Under the pieces are notes generated by a model. The model ran no database searches, had not been told where the DNA came from, and saw only the letters and a list, made by a program, of their open reading frames with translations. From Candidatus Aquidulcis sp. (GTDB taxonomy: Bacteria > Chloroflexota > Anaerolineae > Anaerolineales > E44-bin32), in the NCBI GenBank assembly GCA_020723365.1, contig DYJB01000038.1, positions 1 to 13,796 on the forward strand: 13,796 nucleotides of DNA. Reading direction: 5' to 3'. Below, one piece after another: positions 1-6,820 of this stretch; within the stretch, counting starts at the first letter, position 1, and every line of letters starts with the position of its first letter. A program made the translations under genes and the position numbers.

Positions 1-733
1 TGAGCAACACCCCGCCGATGGACGCCATGGCGCCGCACAGCACGTACGACGACCACGTGATCAGCCGTACCGGGATGCCCGAAAGGCGCGCCACCGCCAG
101 GTTCTTGCCTACAGCCCGTAGGTAGCGCCCGAAGACGGTGTGGTCCATGAGCACATACAGCAACACGGCCACGACCACGCAGGTCCCGATCAGGAAGGCG
201 GGCGTGCTCCCCAGGCGCGTGACGTCGCGCGGCAGCATGAGGTACGTGCCGGAGACCATCGTCAGAGCTATCAGGAACTGCAGCCCGCGCGCCAAGAAGA
301 CCATCGACAGCGTGACCACGAAGGGGCTCACGCCCAGGGCGGCGACGAAGACGCCGTTGACGGCGCCCATCAGCCCGCCGCCGGTCATGGCCACAAGGAA
401 CATCAAGGGCAGGCTGAGACCCAGGCGGGCGGAGACCGTCGCCGCCAGGAGCGCCGAGAGCCCGGCCACGGCCGCCACCGACAGGTCGATCCCGGCGCCG
501 GTCATGACCAGCGTCATGCCCAGGGCGATGGTGGCGGCAATGCTCGCCGGCATCATGATGCTCCGCACCAGATTGCCGTAGGTCAGGAACCCCGGAGCTT
601 TCCAGGCGAAGAAGGCAAACACCGCCGCGAAGACGGCCAGTCCGGCGAAGGTGCTCGGGCTGAGGCCGGGAAGCCGCAGGTCGCGCAGCCCTCTGCGGAA
701 GGTTGCCGATGCGTCGGACATCGTCTCACTCAT
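1..733 (-). CDS. ABC sugar permease 2 (CUT2 / RbsC-like), C-terminus cut by window edge
   Basis: Inner-membrane permease of a CUT2-class carbohydrate importer. The first 244 residues are present; family members usually run to about 320-340, so the last quarter lies outside the window. The N-terminal tail is followed by a hydrophobic segment at about 28-47. The family motif GAGIDLS sits at 79-85, and the cytoplasmic ATPase-coupling loop reads GKNLAVARLSGI at 209-220. The start at 733 follows GGGAGAGG with suitable spacing; an in-frame ATG at 721 is a possible alternative. It begins 17 bases after the stop of permease 1, so the two are co-transcribed. It differs clearly from permease 1, so the pore is probably a heterodimer, as in the Lsr (AI-2) and Rha systems, rather than a homodimer as in ribose import. 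Substrate cannot be read from sequence. Confidence 0.93.
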   Translation of the reverse strand, partial: MSETMSDASATFRRGLRDLRLPGLSPSTFAGLAVFAAVFAFFAWKAPGFLTYGNLVRSIMMPASIAATIALGMTLVMTGAGIDLSVAAVAGLSALLAATVSARLGLSLPLMFLVAMTGGGLMGAVNGVFVAALGVSPFVVTLSMVFLARGLQFLIALTMVSGTYLMLPRDVTRLGSTPAFLIGTCVVVAVLLYVLMDHTVFGRYLRAVGKNLAVARLSGIPVRLITWSSYVLCGAMASIGGVLL

Positions 734-750
734 CCCGTGACCTCTCCCGC

Positions 751-1701
751 CTACATCCGGATCTGGACGATATCGCGCTTGCCGATGTTCGACACGGCAA
801 TGGCCGACATCAGGATCACTCCGTTAGCCATCGGCACCGACCAGATGGGCAGCGACATCAGCACAAAGGCGTTGTTGATCATGCCCAGCAGCAGGGCGGC
901 CACCAGCACGCCCAGGATGTTGGGCCGCCCCATCCCCAACACCGTCTGCCCGACGAAGGCGACCGTCATCACCGGCATCAGCATGTCTGCACCCGAGGTC
1001 GCCAGCGCTCCCGAGAGGCGAGCCGTGGACAGGAAGGCGCCCAGGGCGAAGATCAGGCCGCCGATGACGAACGCCGCCGTCTTGATGCGGGCGGTGCCGA
1101 TGCCGGCCGTACGAGCCGACTCCATGTCCTCGCCCACCGCCCGCAGCCACACCCCGAACGGTGTGTGTTCGGTCAGGAGGTAGACTGCCAGGAACACGCC
1201 AGCGAACAGCAGCACGATGCGAGGGAACGGCCCGATCATGCCGAAGACCAGGCTGCGATCGAACTCCTCCCCGAGCCAGACGGTGTTGCCGCCGGTGTAG
1301 GACTGCCAGACACCCTGCAGCAGGAACATCATCGCCACCGTGCAGACGAAGGAGACCAGCCGCAGGCGCGTGACGAGCAGCGAAATGACCAGCGCCACCA
1401 GCACCCCCAGAGCGAAGGCCGCCGCCAACGCCGCTGGCACCGGGCTGCCGCCCTTCACCAGCGTGGCAAATAGACTTCCGGCCAGCGGGATGGTCCCGGC
1501 AAAGGACAGGTCGATCTCGCCGGCCATCATGATCACCACCAGCCCAAAGCCCACGATACCCAGGATAGCTGACTGCACCAGCAGGTTGACCAGGTTCTCG
1601 ACGCCGAAGAACGATGGGGCGAGGAGGGAGAACGCCGCGAAGAGCACCACCATCACCCCGATGACGGCGTACTTCTGCAGTGCCTGCCCGCGGGCGCTCA
1701 T
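751..1701 (-). CDS. ABC sugar permease 1 (CUT2 / RbsC-like)
   Basis: Complete 316-residue integral membrane permease of the BPD_transp_2 / RbsC type, forming half of the translocation pore of a carbohydrate importer. About eight to ten hydrophobic segments are visible, the first at 11-30. The conserved GEIDLS motif is at 61-66 (family form GGIDLS). The coupling loop GEDMESARTAGI at 190-201 is where the ATPase docks. Its ATG overlaps the TGA of the upstream ATPase gene by four bases (ATGA, 1698-1701), showing translational coupling. The second permease follows after 17 bases. Length and motifs are normal for the family. The cargo is unknown; ribose, rhamnose, AI-2 or another pentose or deoxy-sugar are all compatible. 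Confidence 0.95.
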   Translation of the reverse strand: MSARGQALQKYAVIGVMVVLFAAFSLLAPSFFGVENLVNLLVQSAILGIVGFGLVVIMMAGEIDLSFAGTIPLAGSLFATLVKGGSPVPAALAAAFALGVLVALVISLLVTRLRLVSFVCTVAMMFLLQGVWQSYTGGNTVWLGEEFDRSLVFGMIGPFPRIVLLFAGVFLAVYLLTEHTPFGVWLRAVGEDMESARTAGIGTARIKTAAFVIGGLIFALGAFLSTARLSGALATSGADMLMPVMTVAFVGQTVLGMGRPNILGVLVAALLLGMINNAFVLMSLPIWSVPMANGVILMSAIAVSNIGKRDIVQIRM

Positions 1702-3176
1702 TGCGGAGTCCCTCCCATGGCGAAGAGCATGACGTCGTCCAGCGTTGAGGCCGCCGGCTTTCGCTCGGCAACCACCCTGCCCTTGTAGATCACCAGCAGG
1801 CGGTCACATTGCGCGAAGCCTTCTTCGATATCACTGGTGACGAACAGGATCCCAGCCCCGTTGGCCGCCAGGTCCTGAATGAGTTCGTAGATTTCCGCCC
1901 GGCCCTGCACATCCACACCCACCGTCGGCTCGTCGAAGACGAACACCTGGCTGCGGGTGCACAGCCACTTGGCCAGGATGACCTTCTGCTGGTTGCCGCC
2001 GCTGAGTGTGCCGGCTGGCTGGTGAATGGAGCGCGAAGCCACGCGCAGCCGCTGCAGCAGGTCCTGCACGGCTTTGGCCTCCGGGCGACGGTTGGTCAGC
2101 CAGCCACCGGCGGCGAAGCGGCGCAAAGCAGCCAGTGTGACGTTCTCCAGGATGGTTGTCTCAAGGATCAGGCCCTTCTGCTTCCGATCCTCGGGGCAGA
2201 AGGCCATGCCGCGGGCGATGGCCTCAGCCGGACCCTTGCCGGCCACCGTCCCCGCCGATCGCCGCTCGGCGCCGAAGAGCAACTCGACCAGTTCGGTCTT
2301 TCCGGCTCCGGTGGCGCCGACGACACCAAGGATCTCCCCGCCTTGAACGGCCAGATCGATACCATCAACTCCCTTGCCGCTGATGCCCTGCGCGTGCAGC
2401 AGGCGATCCCCAAGTTGGGCCGGCGAGGTGCGGTGCACACGGCGCACGGCGTCGCCGACCATGTTCTGCACCAGCTCCGCCGGCGGCATGTCGGAAGAGG
2501 ACTGGGTGGCGATACGCTGACCGTCGCGCAGCACGGTGATGCGGTCGGCGATGCGGTAGATCTCTTCCAGTCGGTGCGATACGTAGACGATGCTAAGCCC
2601 ATCGGCCTGCATCTGCTTGAGTAGGGCGAAAAGGCGTTCGACGTCCTCGAATCCCAGGCGGCTGGTGGGTTCGTCCAGGATGAGCAGGCGGGGATTCTGG
2701 TCGACGGCCCGGGCGATGGCCACCAGTTGCTGCTTGGCGACGCTCAGTCCGGAGAGCCGGGCGCGCACATCGAGCCCCGTCTCACCGATGCGGGCGAGGG
2801 CCTGCTTGGCCCTCGCCCGCATGGCACCACGATCGAGGAACGCCACCCAGCGTCGCGGCTCGCGGCCGAGCAGCATGTTCTGGGCGACGTCGTACGACTG
2901 AACCAGGTTGAGTTCCTGGTAGATGAAGCTCAGGCCGTGGCTGAGGATCTGGCCGGGCGCCAGCGACTCCAGATGCCGGCCGTCCAGCACGATCCGGCCT
3001 TCATCCGGGCGATAGATCCCGGCCAGGATCTTGAGCAGCGTCGACTTGCCGGCGCCGTTCTGGCCGACAAGAGCGTGGATCTCGCCTCGCTGGACCTCGA
3101 AGTCCACCCCCCGCAGCGCCTGAACGCCCGGGAAGTGCTTGGAGATCCCCGTCATGCGCAGGATCGGTTCAGCCAC
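1698..3176 (-). CDS. Sugar ABC transporter ATPase, two nucleotide-binding domains (RbsA/MglA-like)
   Basis: A 492-residue cytoplasmic ATPase with two fused ABC domains, the normal form for CUT2 importers, powering the two permeases encoded downstream. Domain 1: Walker A GQNGAGKST at 38-46, signature LSVAKQQ at 144-150, Walker B LLILDEP at 164-170 (D168, E169) and H-loop His201. Domain 2: Walker A GATGAGKT at 287-294, signature LSGGNQQK at 391-398, Walker B VFVFDEP at 411-417. Its H-loop position carries Ser448 instead of His, the asymmetry typical of RbsA-like proteins. The D-loop region of domain 1 reads TSRLGFEDVE, where the family usually has TSALTxxE. The start is GTG at 3176, supported by GGAG seven bases upstream. 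It lies 12 bases after the binding-protein gene. Confidence 0.96.
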   Translation of the reverse strand: MAEPILRMTGISKHFPGVQALRGVDFEVQRGEIHALVGQNGAGKSTLLKILAGIYRPDEGRIVLDGRHLESLAPGQILSHGLSFIYQELNLVQSYDVAQNMLLGREPRRWVAFLDRGAMRARAKQALARIGETGLDVRARLSGLSVAKQQLVAIARAVDQNPRLLILDEPTSRLGFEDVERLFALLKQMQADGLSIVYVSHRLEEIYRIADRITVLRDGQRIATQSSSDMPPAELVQNMVGDAVRRVHRTSPAQLGDRLLHAQGISGKGVDGIDLAVQGGEILGVVGATGAGKTELVELLFGAERRSAGTVAGKGPAEAIARGMAFCPEDRKQKGLILETTILENVTLAALRRFAAGGWLTNRRPEAKAVQDLLQRLRVASRSIHQPAGTLSGGNQQKVILAKWLCTRSQVFVFDEPTVGVDVQGRAEIYELIQDLAANGAGILFVTSDIEEGFAQCDRLLVIYKGRVVAERKPAASTLDDVMLFAMGGTPQ

Positions 3177-3188
3177 GGCCCGTCTCCG

Positions 3189-4286
3189 TCAGTCAACCTT
3201 GCCGAACGGAACACCAGGATACAGCGCTTCCCAGGCCGCCGTCGGGTCCAGCGTCTCCGTGCCGGGCGGCAGCAGCTCGGGGGACTTGGTGACAAAGTAG
3301 AACGGGGCGAACATCACCTTGGGGATGGTCGTGGAACCGGCGAAGGCATCGGCCAGCGCCTTGACGGCCATCTGACCCATCAGGTAGGGCCGCTGACCGA
3401 TGACTCCCGATATGGGCGAGTCGTCTTCGGCCATATCCGCCAGGACGATGCGGTCGGCGTCGGTGCAGACGACGAAGACGTCAGCTTGCTTGCCAGCCTC
3501 GCGGATGGCGCGGGCCGCGCCGACGGCCGGCATGCCCCACGAGGAGTAGACCAGGTTCAGGTCCGGAGTCTTGAGCAGGGCCGAGCGTACGGCGGTGGTC
3601 GACTGATTGACTGCATCGGCCAGCCCACTGTCGAGGACGCCTAGGTATTCCCAGCCCTCGAGCTCGAAGGCCAGGTCGGCGACGCGATCGCGGATGTCAA
3701 CCGTCTTCCATCCCAGGCCCGGGATGGTCAGGTGGACGTACTTGCCCGGGACGGCCTGCAGCTTGTTGACCGAGTACATGGCCAGCAGCTCCGTCGTGTG
3801 GTAGGTGTCAATGTAGATGTTGGTGACGGCGTTGAGGGAGGTGATGTCGATAGTGGCGACCTTGATGCCGGCGTTGTTGAGCTTCTCGATCACCGGTTCG
3901 AGGGCCGGCGCCAAGCCACCGGCGACGATCACGCCGTCAACGCCGCTGGTCAGGAAGCCTTCCAGGGCCGTGACCTGAGCGTCCGAATTGGCCTCGGCGT
4001 TGGTGTGGATGACCTCCCAGCCCAGGGCTTCCATGTCGGCCTTGGCGCCTTCAGCCACCTGGATGTTCCAGTCGTTGCCCTGCTGGAAGCTGCTCAGGCC
4101 AATCTTGAAGGCCTGCCCGGCCGGCTCTGCCGGGGCAGCGGCTTCCGTCGTGGGGGCGGCCGGCTCGGCCGGCTGCTCGGCGGCGGGCGCAGGTTCTTCC
4201 ACGGCGGGGGCCGTCTGGCAAGCCGTCATGGCGACGATCAGCAATGCAAACAAGAAGTAGCGTGCGAGTTTCCCTACGTGCGACAT
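3189..4286 (-). CDS. Sugar ABC transporter substrate-binding lipoprotein (Peripla_BP_4, RbsB/RhaS-like)
   Basis: Extracytoplasmic binding protein, 365 residues, that captures the solute for the permeases downstream. An N-terminal hydrophobic segment (about 9-20) ends in a lipobox AMTAC, with Cys23 as the lipidated residue. A low-complexity linker rich in P, A and E runs to about residue 57, then the two-lobed sugar-binding fold begins at FKIGLSSF. The chosen ATG at 4286 has a strong AAGGAG six bases upstream (4293-4298). An in-frame ATG at 4322 would add 12 residues before the signal peptide and has no ribosome site. It is the first gene of a four-gene operon with the ATPase and two permeases. 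The Asp/Asn-rich ligand residues suggest a polar sugar-like solute, but which one cannot be read. Confidence 0.95.
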   Translation of the reverse strand: MSHVGKLARYFLFALLIVAMTACQTAPAVEEPAPAAEQPAEPAAPTTEAAAPAEPAGQAFKIGLSSFQQGNDWNIQVAEGAKADMEALGWEVIHTNAEANSDAQVTALEGFLTSGVDGVIVAGGLAPALEPVIEKLNNAGIKVATIDITSLNAVTNIYIDTYHTTELLAMYSVNKLQAVPGKYVHLTIPGLGWKTVDIRDRVADLAFELEGWEYLGVLDSGLADAVNQSTTAVRSALLKTPDLNLVYSSWGMPAVGAARAIREAGKQADVFVVCTDADRIVLADMAEDDSPISGVIGQRPYLMGQMAVKALADAFAGSTTIPKVMFAPFYFVTKSPELLPPGTETLDPTAAWEALYPGVPFGKVD

Positions 4287-4292
4287 CAGCTT

Positions 4293-4298
4293 CTCCTT
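4293..4298 (-). promoter_or_regulatory. Shine-Dalgarno site that fixes the binding-protein start
   Basis: AAGGAG on the minus strand, six bases before the ATG at 4286. The upstream in-frame ATG at 4322 has no such sequence before it, so this site decides the start and places the lipobox cysteine at residue 23. Confidence 0.85.
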
Positions 4299-4468
4299 CT
4301 TATGGGATGAGCGGATTGGCATGGAAGGGCGGGCATGCGAATGAATCCGAAGTCACCTCCCGTATGCGTCCAGGCCGGGCTTTGCCCGTCCCGGTCTAGC
4401 TGTCCTTGCCAGCCAGACATTGGGCCGAGGCCGAGCGCCGACGAGCAGTGCGCAGCCCCTGCGACCTG

Positions 4469-4488
4469 TTTGTGCCTGTGTTCACAAA
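4469..4488. promoter_or_regulatory. Perfect inverted repeat TTTGTG-N8-CACAAA (CRP-type spacing)
   Basis: Six-base arms separated by eight bases. TGTG-N8-CACA is exactly the half-site spacing of CRP/FNR-family operators (TGTGA-N6-TCACA). The right half matches TCACA and the left reads TGTGC. Its position upstream of a sugar-uptake operon suits catabolite control or a local regulator. That a CRP-family protein binds here is inference. Confidence 0.4.
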
Positions 4489-4499
4489 GATCTGGATGA

Positions 4500-4518
4500 C
4501 TAGAGGTCTAGATATCTA
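4500..4518. promoter_or_regulatory. Two overlapping palindromes, CTAGA-GG-TCTAG and TAGATATCTA
   Basis: CTAGAGGTCTAG (4500-4511) has five-base arms around GG. TAGATATCTA (4509-4518) is a perfect ten-base palindrome sharing three bases with it. Such AT-rich palindromes are rare in this GC-rich window and could be a repressor operator overlapping the sugar-operon promoter. Confidence 0.35.
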
Positions 4519-4535
4519 CTGGGAGAGTAGCGCAA
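4509..4535 (-). promoter_or_regulatory. Weak candidate promoter of the sugar operon
   Basis: On the minus strand TTGCGC (4530-4535) is followed after 15 bases by TATCTA (4509-4514). Both boxes are imperfect and the spacer is short. It is proposed only because it falls within the palindrome cluster and points at the operon; initiation would be near 4502. Confidence 0.2.
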
Positions 4536-4539
4536 TCGT

Positions 4540-4552
4540 TTTCGGCCCGAAA
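4540..4552. promoter_or_regulatory. Inverted repeat TTTCGG-C-CCGAAA
   Basis: A perfect 13-base palindrome with a single central base. It lies just upstream of the candidate -35 box of the sugar operon, a usual place for an activator or repressor site. The binding protein is unknown. Confidence 0.35.
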
Positions 4553-4653
4553 GTGACATTGCTCCTCGCCACCGGAAGTTGGTCGCGGGCAGACTCGGCC
4601 TGTGCTGCCAGCGGCCCGCAGGATGGCCTTCCGCTCAGAGAGTCAGCGGCTTG

Positions 4654-4680
4654 CCTTCGCTCCTCCGGCAAGGAGGAAGG
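4654..4680. repeat. Bulged stem-loop downstream of the DUF3267 gene
   Basis: CCTTC-(G)-CTCCT pairs with AGGAG-GAAGG across a six-base loop, giving ten base pairs with one bulged G. It starts 42 bases past the stop of the minus-strand gene ending at 4722. No T-run follows on the minus strand, so it is not a classical intrinsic terminator, though it could stabilise the 3' end or aid termination. Confidence 0.35.
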
Positions 4681-4721
4681 GCAGGCAGTGGTCTCCATGC
4701 GCGACAGAGATCACCGGGGAA

Positions 4722-5291
4722 TCAGCCGGTTGGCGCCAGCACAATGCACCCCGCCCGGCTGGGATGGTCGAGCACGCGGGCACGGGCATCGACACCGCGG
4801 ATCAGCCACAGCACGAGCAGGTCGCCGCCGGCGGCGAAGGTGAAGATCATGCCGTACAGCGCCAGTCCGGCCGAGGCGACGGCTGTGCCCACGGCGAACG
4901 GCAGCACCCCCAGCACGAGGGCTGGCAAGCCGGCGCCCAGCCGGTAGGCGCGGGCAGGCATCGGATCAGGGGCGTGGGCGTAGGGGGTCAGCGTCGAAAC
5001 CTTGAAACCGAAGCGGATGCGTCTCAGAGGGAACCGGCCGAAGTAGGCCCACGCCAGGCCGTGGATGCCTTCATGCGCCAGGATCCCCACGACGACCAGG
5101 GCCAGGAACGCCAGCGAGGAGGTAAACGTCCCGCTCAATCCCAGCCGCCCGCCTCCAGGGGCAAGCAGGCGGTAGACGACCAGCATCAGCCCGACCAGCG
5201 GCACGGCGATCGCCAGCGTCAGAACGTTGGCGCGGGCCAGCGAGACCGACAGGTCCCGGCCTTCCGGACTCGGTTCGCGACTCTTAGCCAT
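4722..5291 (-). CDS. DUF3267-family membrane zinc-metallopeptidase-like protein
   Basis: A 189-residue integral membrane protein with hydrophobic segments at about 20-44, 58-77, 117-136 and 139-164. The HExxH zinc motif HEGIH (H73, E74, H77) sits inside the second segment, as in membrane-embedded site-2-type peptidases. The conserved C-terminal DHPSRAGC at 175-182 is characteristic of DUF3267 proteins. D157 in GDLLVLWLI may be the third metal ligand; this is inference. Proteolysis has not been shown for most of this family and no substrate is known. It stands alone on the minus strand, divergent from the GNAT gene. Only a weak AGG precedes the ATG, and a -10-like TAAGAT lies seven bases upstream, so the message may be leaderless. 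Confidence 0.85.
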   Translation of the reverse strand: MAKSREPSPEGRDLSVSLARANVLTLAIAVPLVGLMLVVYRLLAPGGGRLGLSGTFTSSLAFLALVVVGILAHEGIHGLAWAYFGRFPLRRIRFGFKVSTLTPYAHAPDPMPARAYRLGAGLPALVLGVLPFAVGTAVASAGLALYGMIFTFAAGGDLLVLWLIRGVDARARVLDHPSRAGCIVLAPTG

Positions 5292-5298
5292 GCCGCCT

Positions 5299-5304
5299 AT
5301 CTTA
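5299..5304 (-). promoter_or_regulatory. Candidate -10 box (TAAGAT) for the DUF3267 gene
   Basis: The TANNNT-type box on the minus strand is only seven bases from the ATG at 5291, which would place transcription initiation at or next to the start codon. No -35 match is visible at the usual distance. Confidence 0.35.
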
Positions 5305-5310
5305 CTCCGC

Positions 5311-5324
5311 CCCGGTCACCCGGG
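5311..5324. repeat. Short inverted repeat CCCGG-TCAC-CCGGG in the divergent promoter region
   Basis: Five-base arms with a four-base loop, in the 139 bases between two divergent genes. It could be an operator, but such short GC repeats also arise by chance at this base composition. Confidence 0.2.
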
Positions 5325-5380
5325 ACACGCGCCTGGGGGCTGCAACCTGACGGACGACGATCCTTCCTGGCGCGCCGGAG

Positions 5381-5386
5381 TAGAAT
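5381..5386 (+). promoter_or_regulatory. Candidate -10 box (TAGAAT) for the GNAT gene
   Basis: TAGAAT differs from TATAAT at one position and lies 44 bases before the proposed GTG start at 5431. No good -35 is seen at 16-18 bases upstream. Confidence 0.35.
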
Positions 5387-5430
5387 CGGGCCGCGCGCCG
5401 GCCGCAAGCGGCGAACGAGACGAGGAGCAG

Positions 5431-5931
5431 GTGGCCCTTCAACCGGCATCGCAGGCAAACCGCCAGCTGCAGATCCGCAAGGCCTCGCCCCAGGACGCCG
5501 CGGTCGTGGCCGAGATCACCGACTCGGCCTACGAGATCTACATTCCCCTCCTGGGCCGCAAACCGCAGCCGATGACGGCCGATCACCGGCAGATGATCAT
5601 CGAGAACGATGTTTGGCTCCTCGCGGAAGCAGGCTATCCCCTGGGCATCCTCGAGTTGGTCCGCGAGCTGAATTGCCTGTTGATCTACAGCGTCGCCGTG
5701 CGCCCCGGGCATCAGCGGCGCGGGCTGGGCCGGCAGTTGCTGGCCTGGGCCGAACGTCAGGCGGCCCGGGCGAATCTCCCGCGCTTGCGGCTGTACACCA
5801 ACGCCCTGATGAACGCCAACATCGCCCTCTACACGCGCCTTGGCTACCAGGAGACGGAGCGCGAACCCTACCTGGGCTCCACGCTGGTGCACATGGCCAA
5901 GCAGGTCGGTCGGGTGGACCGGTCCGCCTGA
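5431..5931 (+). CDS. GNAT family N-acetyltransferase
   Basis: A 166-residue cytoplasmic acetyltransferase of the Gcn5-related fold, which moves an acetyl group from acetyl-CoA to an amine. Motif A is clear: beta-strand 4 VAV at 88-90, then RPGHQRRGLG at 91-100, whose RRGLG turn is the Q/RxxGxG/A pyrophosphate loop. The C-terminal motif B region contains NIALYTRLGYQ at 130-140, typical of the family. The reading frame is open further upstream, but those starts would run into the divergent DUF3267 gene. GTG at 5431 follows GAGGAG (5422-5427), though with only three bases of spacing, and gives normal length. Substrate cannot be predicted; protein N-termini, small amines and antibiotics are all possible. 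It is followed after 60 bases by an unknown gene cluster. Confidence 0.88.
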   Translation: MALQPASQANRQLQIRKASPQDAAVVAEITDSAYEIYIPLLGRKPQPMTADHRQMIIENDVWLLAEAGYPLGILELVRELNCLLIYSVAVRPGHQRRGLGRQLLAWAERQAARANLPRLRLYTNALMNANIALYTRLGYQETEREPYLGSTLVHMAKQVGRVDRSA

Positions 5932-5991
5932 CATCCCCCGCAGCCGCGGCCGGACGAGGCGGATCGCGGCACGCATCCTGGAGCAAGGTCG

Positions 5992-6369
5992 ATGACCCCG
6001 ACGGTCCTGAACCCGGTAGGGTACCTGCCCAGCGAGAATCGCTGGCGCGACATGAATCTCCTGGCCTTCAAAGATACGTGCCGGCTGCTCGTGACGGAGA
6101 TTGCGCGCGAGTTCCAGGGGAACAAGGAGAGAGTAGTCATCATGGACATCCGGCGCGTTTCGATCGGAAAGCGGGGCAGGGACTTCGTGAACGACTGGGT
6201 CAAGGTCGAATATGGCAGTGCGGCTTCCCCGGCGACGGCCATCTTCGCCGACGGCAGCTGCCTGGGCTGGGGAGGCGCCTTCGGAGGGACGCGGCGCCTC
6301 CTGGCCGCCGTCCAGAACCTCGCCAAGGGCGCGGCGTCCTCACCGCTCCCGCCCGGGGGCCGGCCATGA
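5992..6369 (+). CDS. Small conserved-looking protein of unknown function, possible PH/GRAM-like fold
   Basis: 125 residues, soluble, without a signal peptide or membrane segment; I do not recognise the family. A helical N-terminal part (about 20-45) is followed by strand-like stretches. The pattern MDIRRVSIGKRGRDFVNDWVK (51-71), then ATAIFADGSCLGWGG (81-95) and a final helix RRLLAAVQNLA (101-111), resembles bacterial PH/GRAM-like domains, with an Ile-x-x-Val strand, a basic turn, a DGS turn and a closing helix. That assignment is inference only. ATG at 5992 follows GGAG by eight bases; a later in-frame ATG at 6052 has no ribosome site. Its TGA overlaps the next gene's ATG (ATGA, 6366-6369), so it is translated with the membrane protein that follows and may act at the same membrane. 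Confidence 0.65.
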   Translation: MTPTVLNPVGYLPSENRWRDMNLLAFKDTCRLLVTEIAREFQGNKERVVIMDIRRVSIGKRGRDFVNDWVKVEYGSAASPATAIFADGSCLGWGGAFGGTRRLLAAVQNLAKGAASSPLPPGGRP

Positions 6370-6818
6370 AGAACACTAGGCGCATCCTGACGGTCATCCT
6401 GGCGATCACAGGAACCTCACTCGTCTGGCTCCCGATCCTCGCTCCGCTCTTCTTCGGACTAGGCTCGCTGACCCAAGCGCGGGCCTTCCACTTCGACTAC
6501 CTGATGCCGGCCGAGCTCTTCCCGCTGGTCCTGGCCGGTGGGCTGGCCTTGGTCTGGGCGGCGATCCGCGCCCGCGCCCAGCGGAAGCTCATCGGCTGGT
6601 CCTTCGGCTTCGCGCTGGTCATGCCGTTCGTCGGCCAGTTGCTGGCAATGGCCACGGGATTGGCCTCCGGTGAGACTGAACCTAACGGCTGGCCGTGGGC
6701 TCTCGTCCTCGCCTCGCTCGGGCTCTACGCGCTCGCCGTGGCGCTGATGGGCGTCGGGGGGTTGCTGCTGCTGAGGGATCTCTTCCGGCCGGCGCCTCCC
6801 CCCGAGGAAAGCCGCTAA
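6366..6818 (+). CDS. Four-helix membrane protein of unknown function
   Basis: 150 residues with four hydrophobic helices at about 8-32, 49-67, 76-97 and 109-137. A short basic N-terminus (KNTRR) and a proline- and glutamate-rich tail suggest both ends are cytoplasmic. No catalytic or binding motif is visible, and I do not recognise a family. The start is fixed by the ATGA overlap with the upstream gene, and there is no strong ribosome site of its own. The next gene begins two bases after its stop. This middle position in a three-gene coupled set suggests a shared job with the small soluble protein before it and the seven-helix protein after it. The same frame is open far upstream, but that extension only shadows other genes. 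Confidence 0.7.
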   Translation: MKNTRRILTVILAITGTSLVWLPILAPLFFGLGSLTQARAFHFDYLMPAELFPLVLAGGLALVWAAIRARAQRKLIGWSFGFALVMPFVGQLLAMATGLASGETEPNGWPWALVLASLGLYALAVALMGVGGLLLLRDLFRPAPPPEESR

Positions 6819-6820
6819 CG

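Larger units (their letters stand above)
4287..4721. other. 435-base non-coding control region between the sugar operon and the DUF3267 gene
   Basis: No ORF here has a ribosome site together with plausible protein composition. The region is visibly more AT-rich around 4465-4560 than its surroundings. It contains three perfect inverted repeats there, a small GGGC-TTT-GCCC hairpin at about 4376-4388 in the presumed leader of the sugar operon, and a bulged stem-loop at 4654-4680 downstream of the DUF3267 gene. Any transcript starting near the palindromes would have a leader of about 200 bases before the binding-protein gene. Confidence 0.6.

Noticed and set aside
140..1183. Long plus-strand frames opposite the two sugar permeases
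   Set aside because: The minus strand encodes intact permeases with family motifs over the same bases. The plus-strand products are Gln/His/Arg-rich and have no ribosome sites.
2727..3644. 305-codon plus-strand frame opposite the ATPase and binding protein
   Set aside because: It is a shadow of two confidently identified minus-strand genes; composition is non-protein-like.
4516..4698. 60-codon minus-strand frame in the control region
   Set aside because: No ribosome site, no hydrophobic or domain pattern, and it overlaps the palindrome cluster. Treated as non-coding.
4602..6818. 738-codon open frame on the plus strand
   Set aside because: It runs antisense to the DUF3267 gene and out of frame through the GNAT and 5992 genes, with Arg/Pro/Gly/His-rich filler. 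Only its last 150 codons (from 6366) are a real gene. Long false frames are expected at this GC content.
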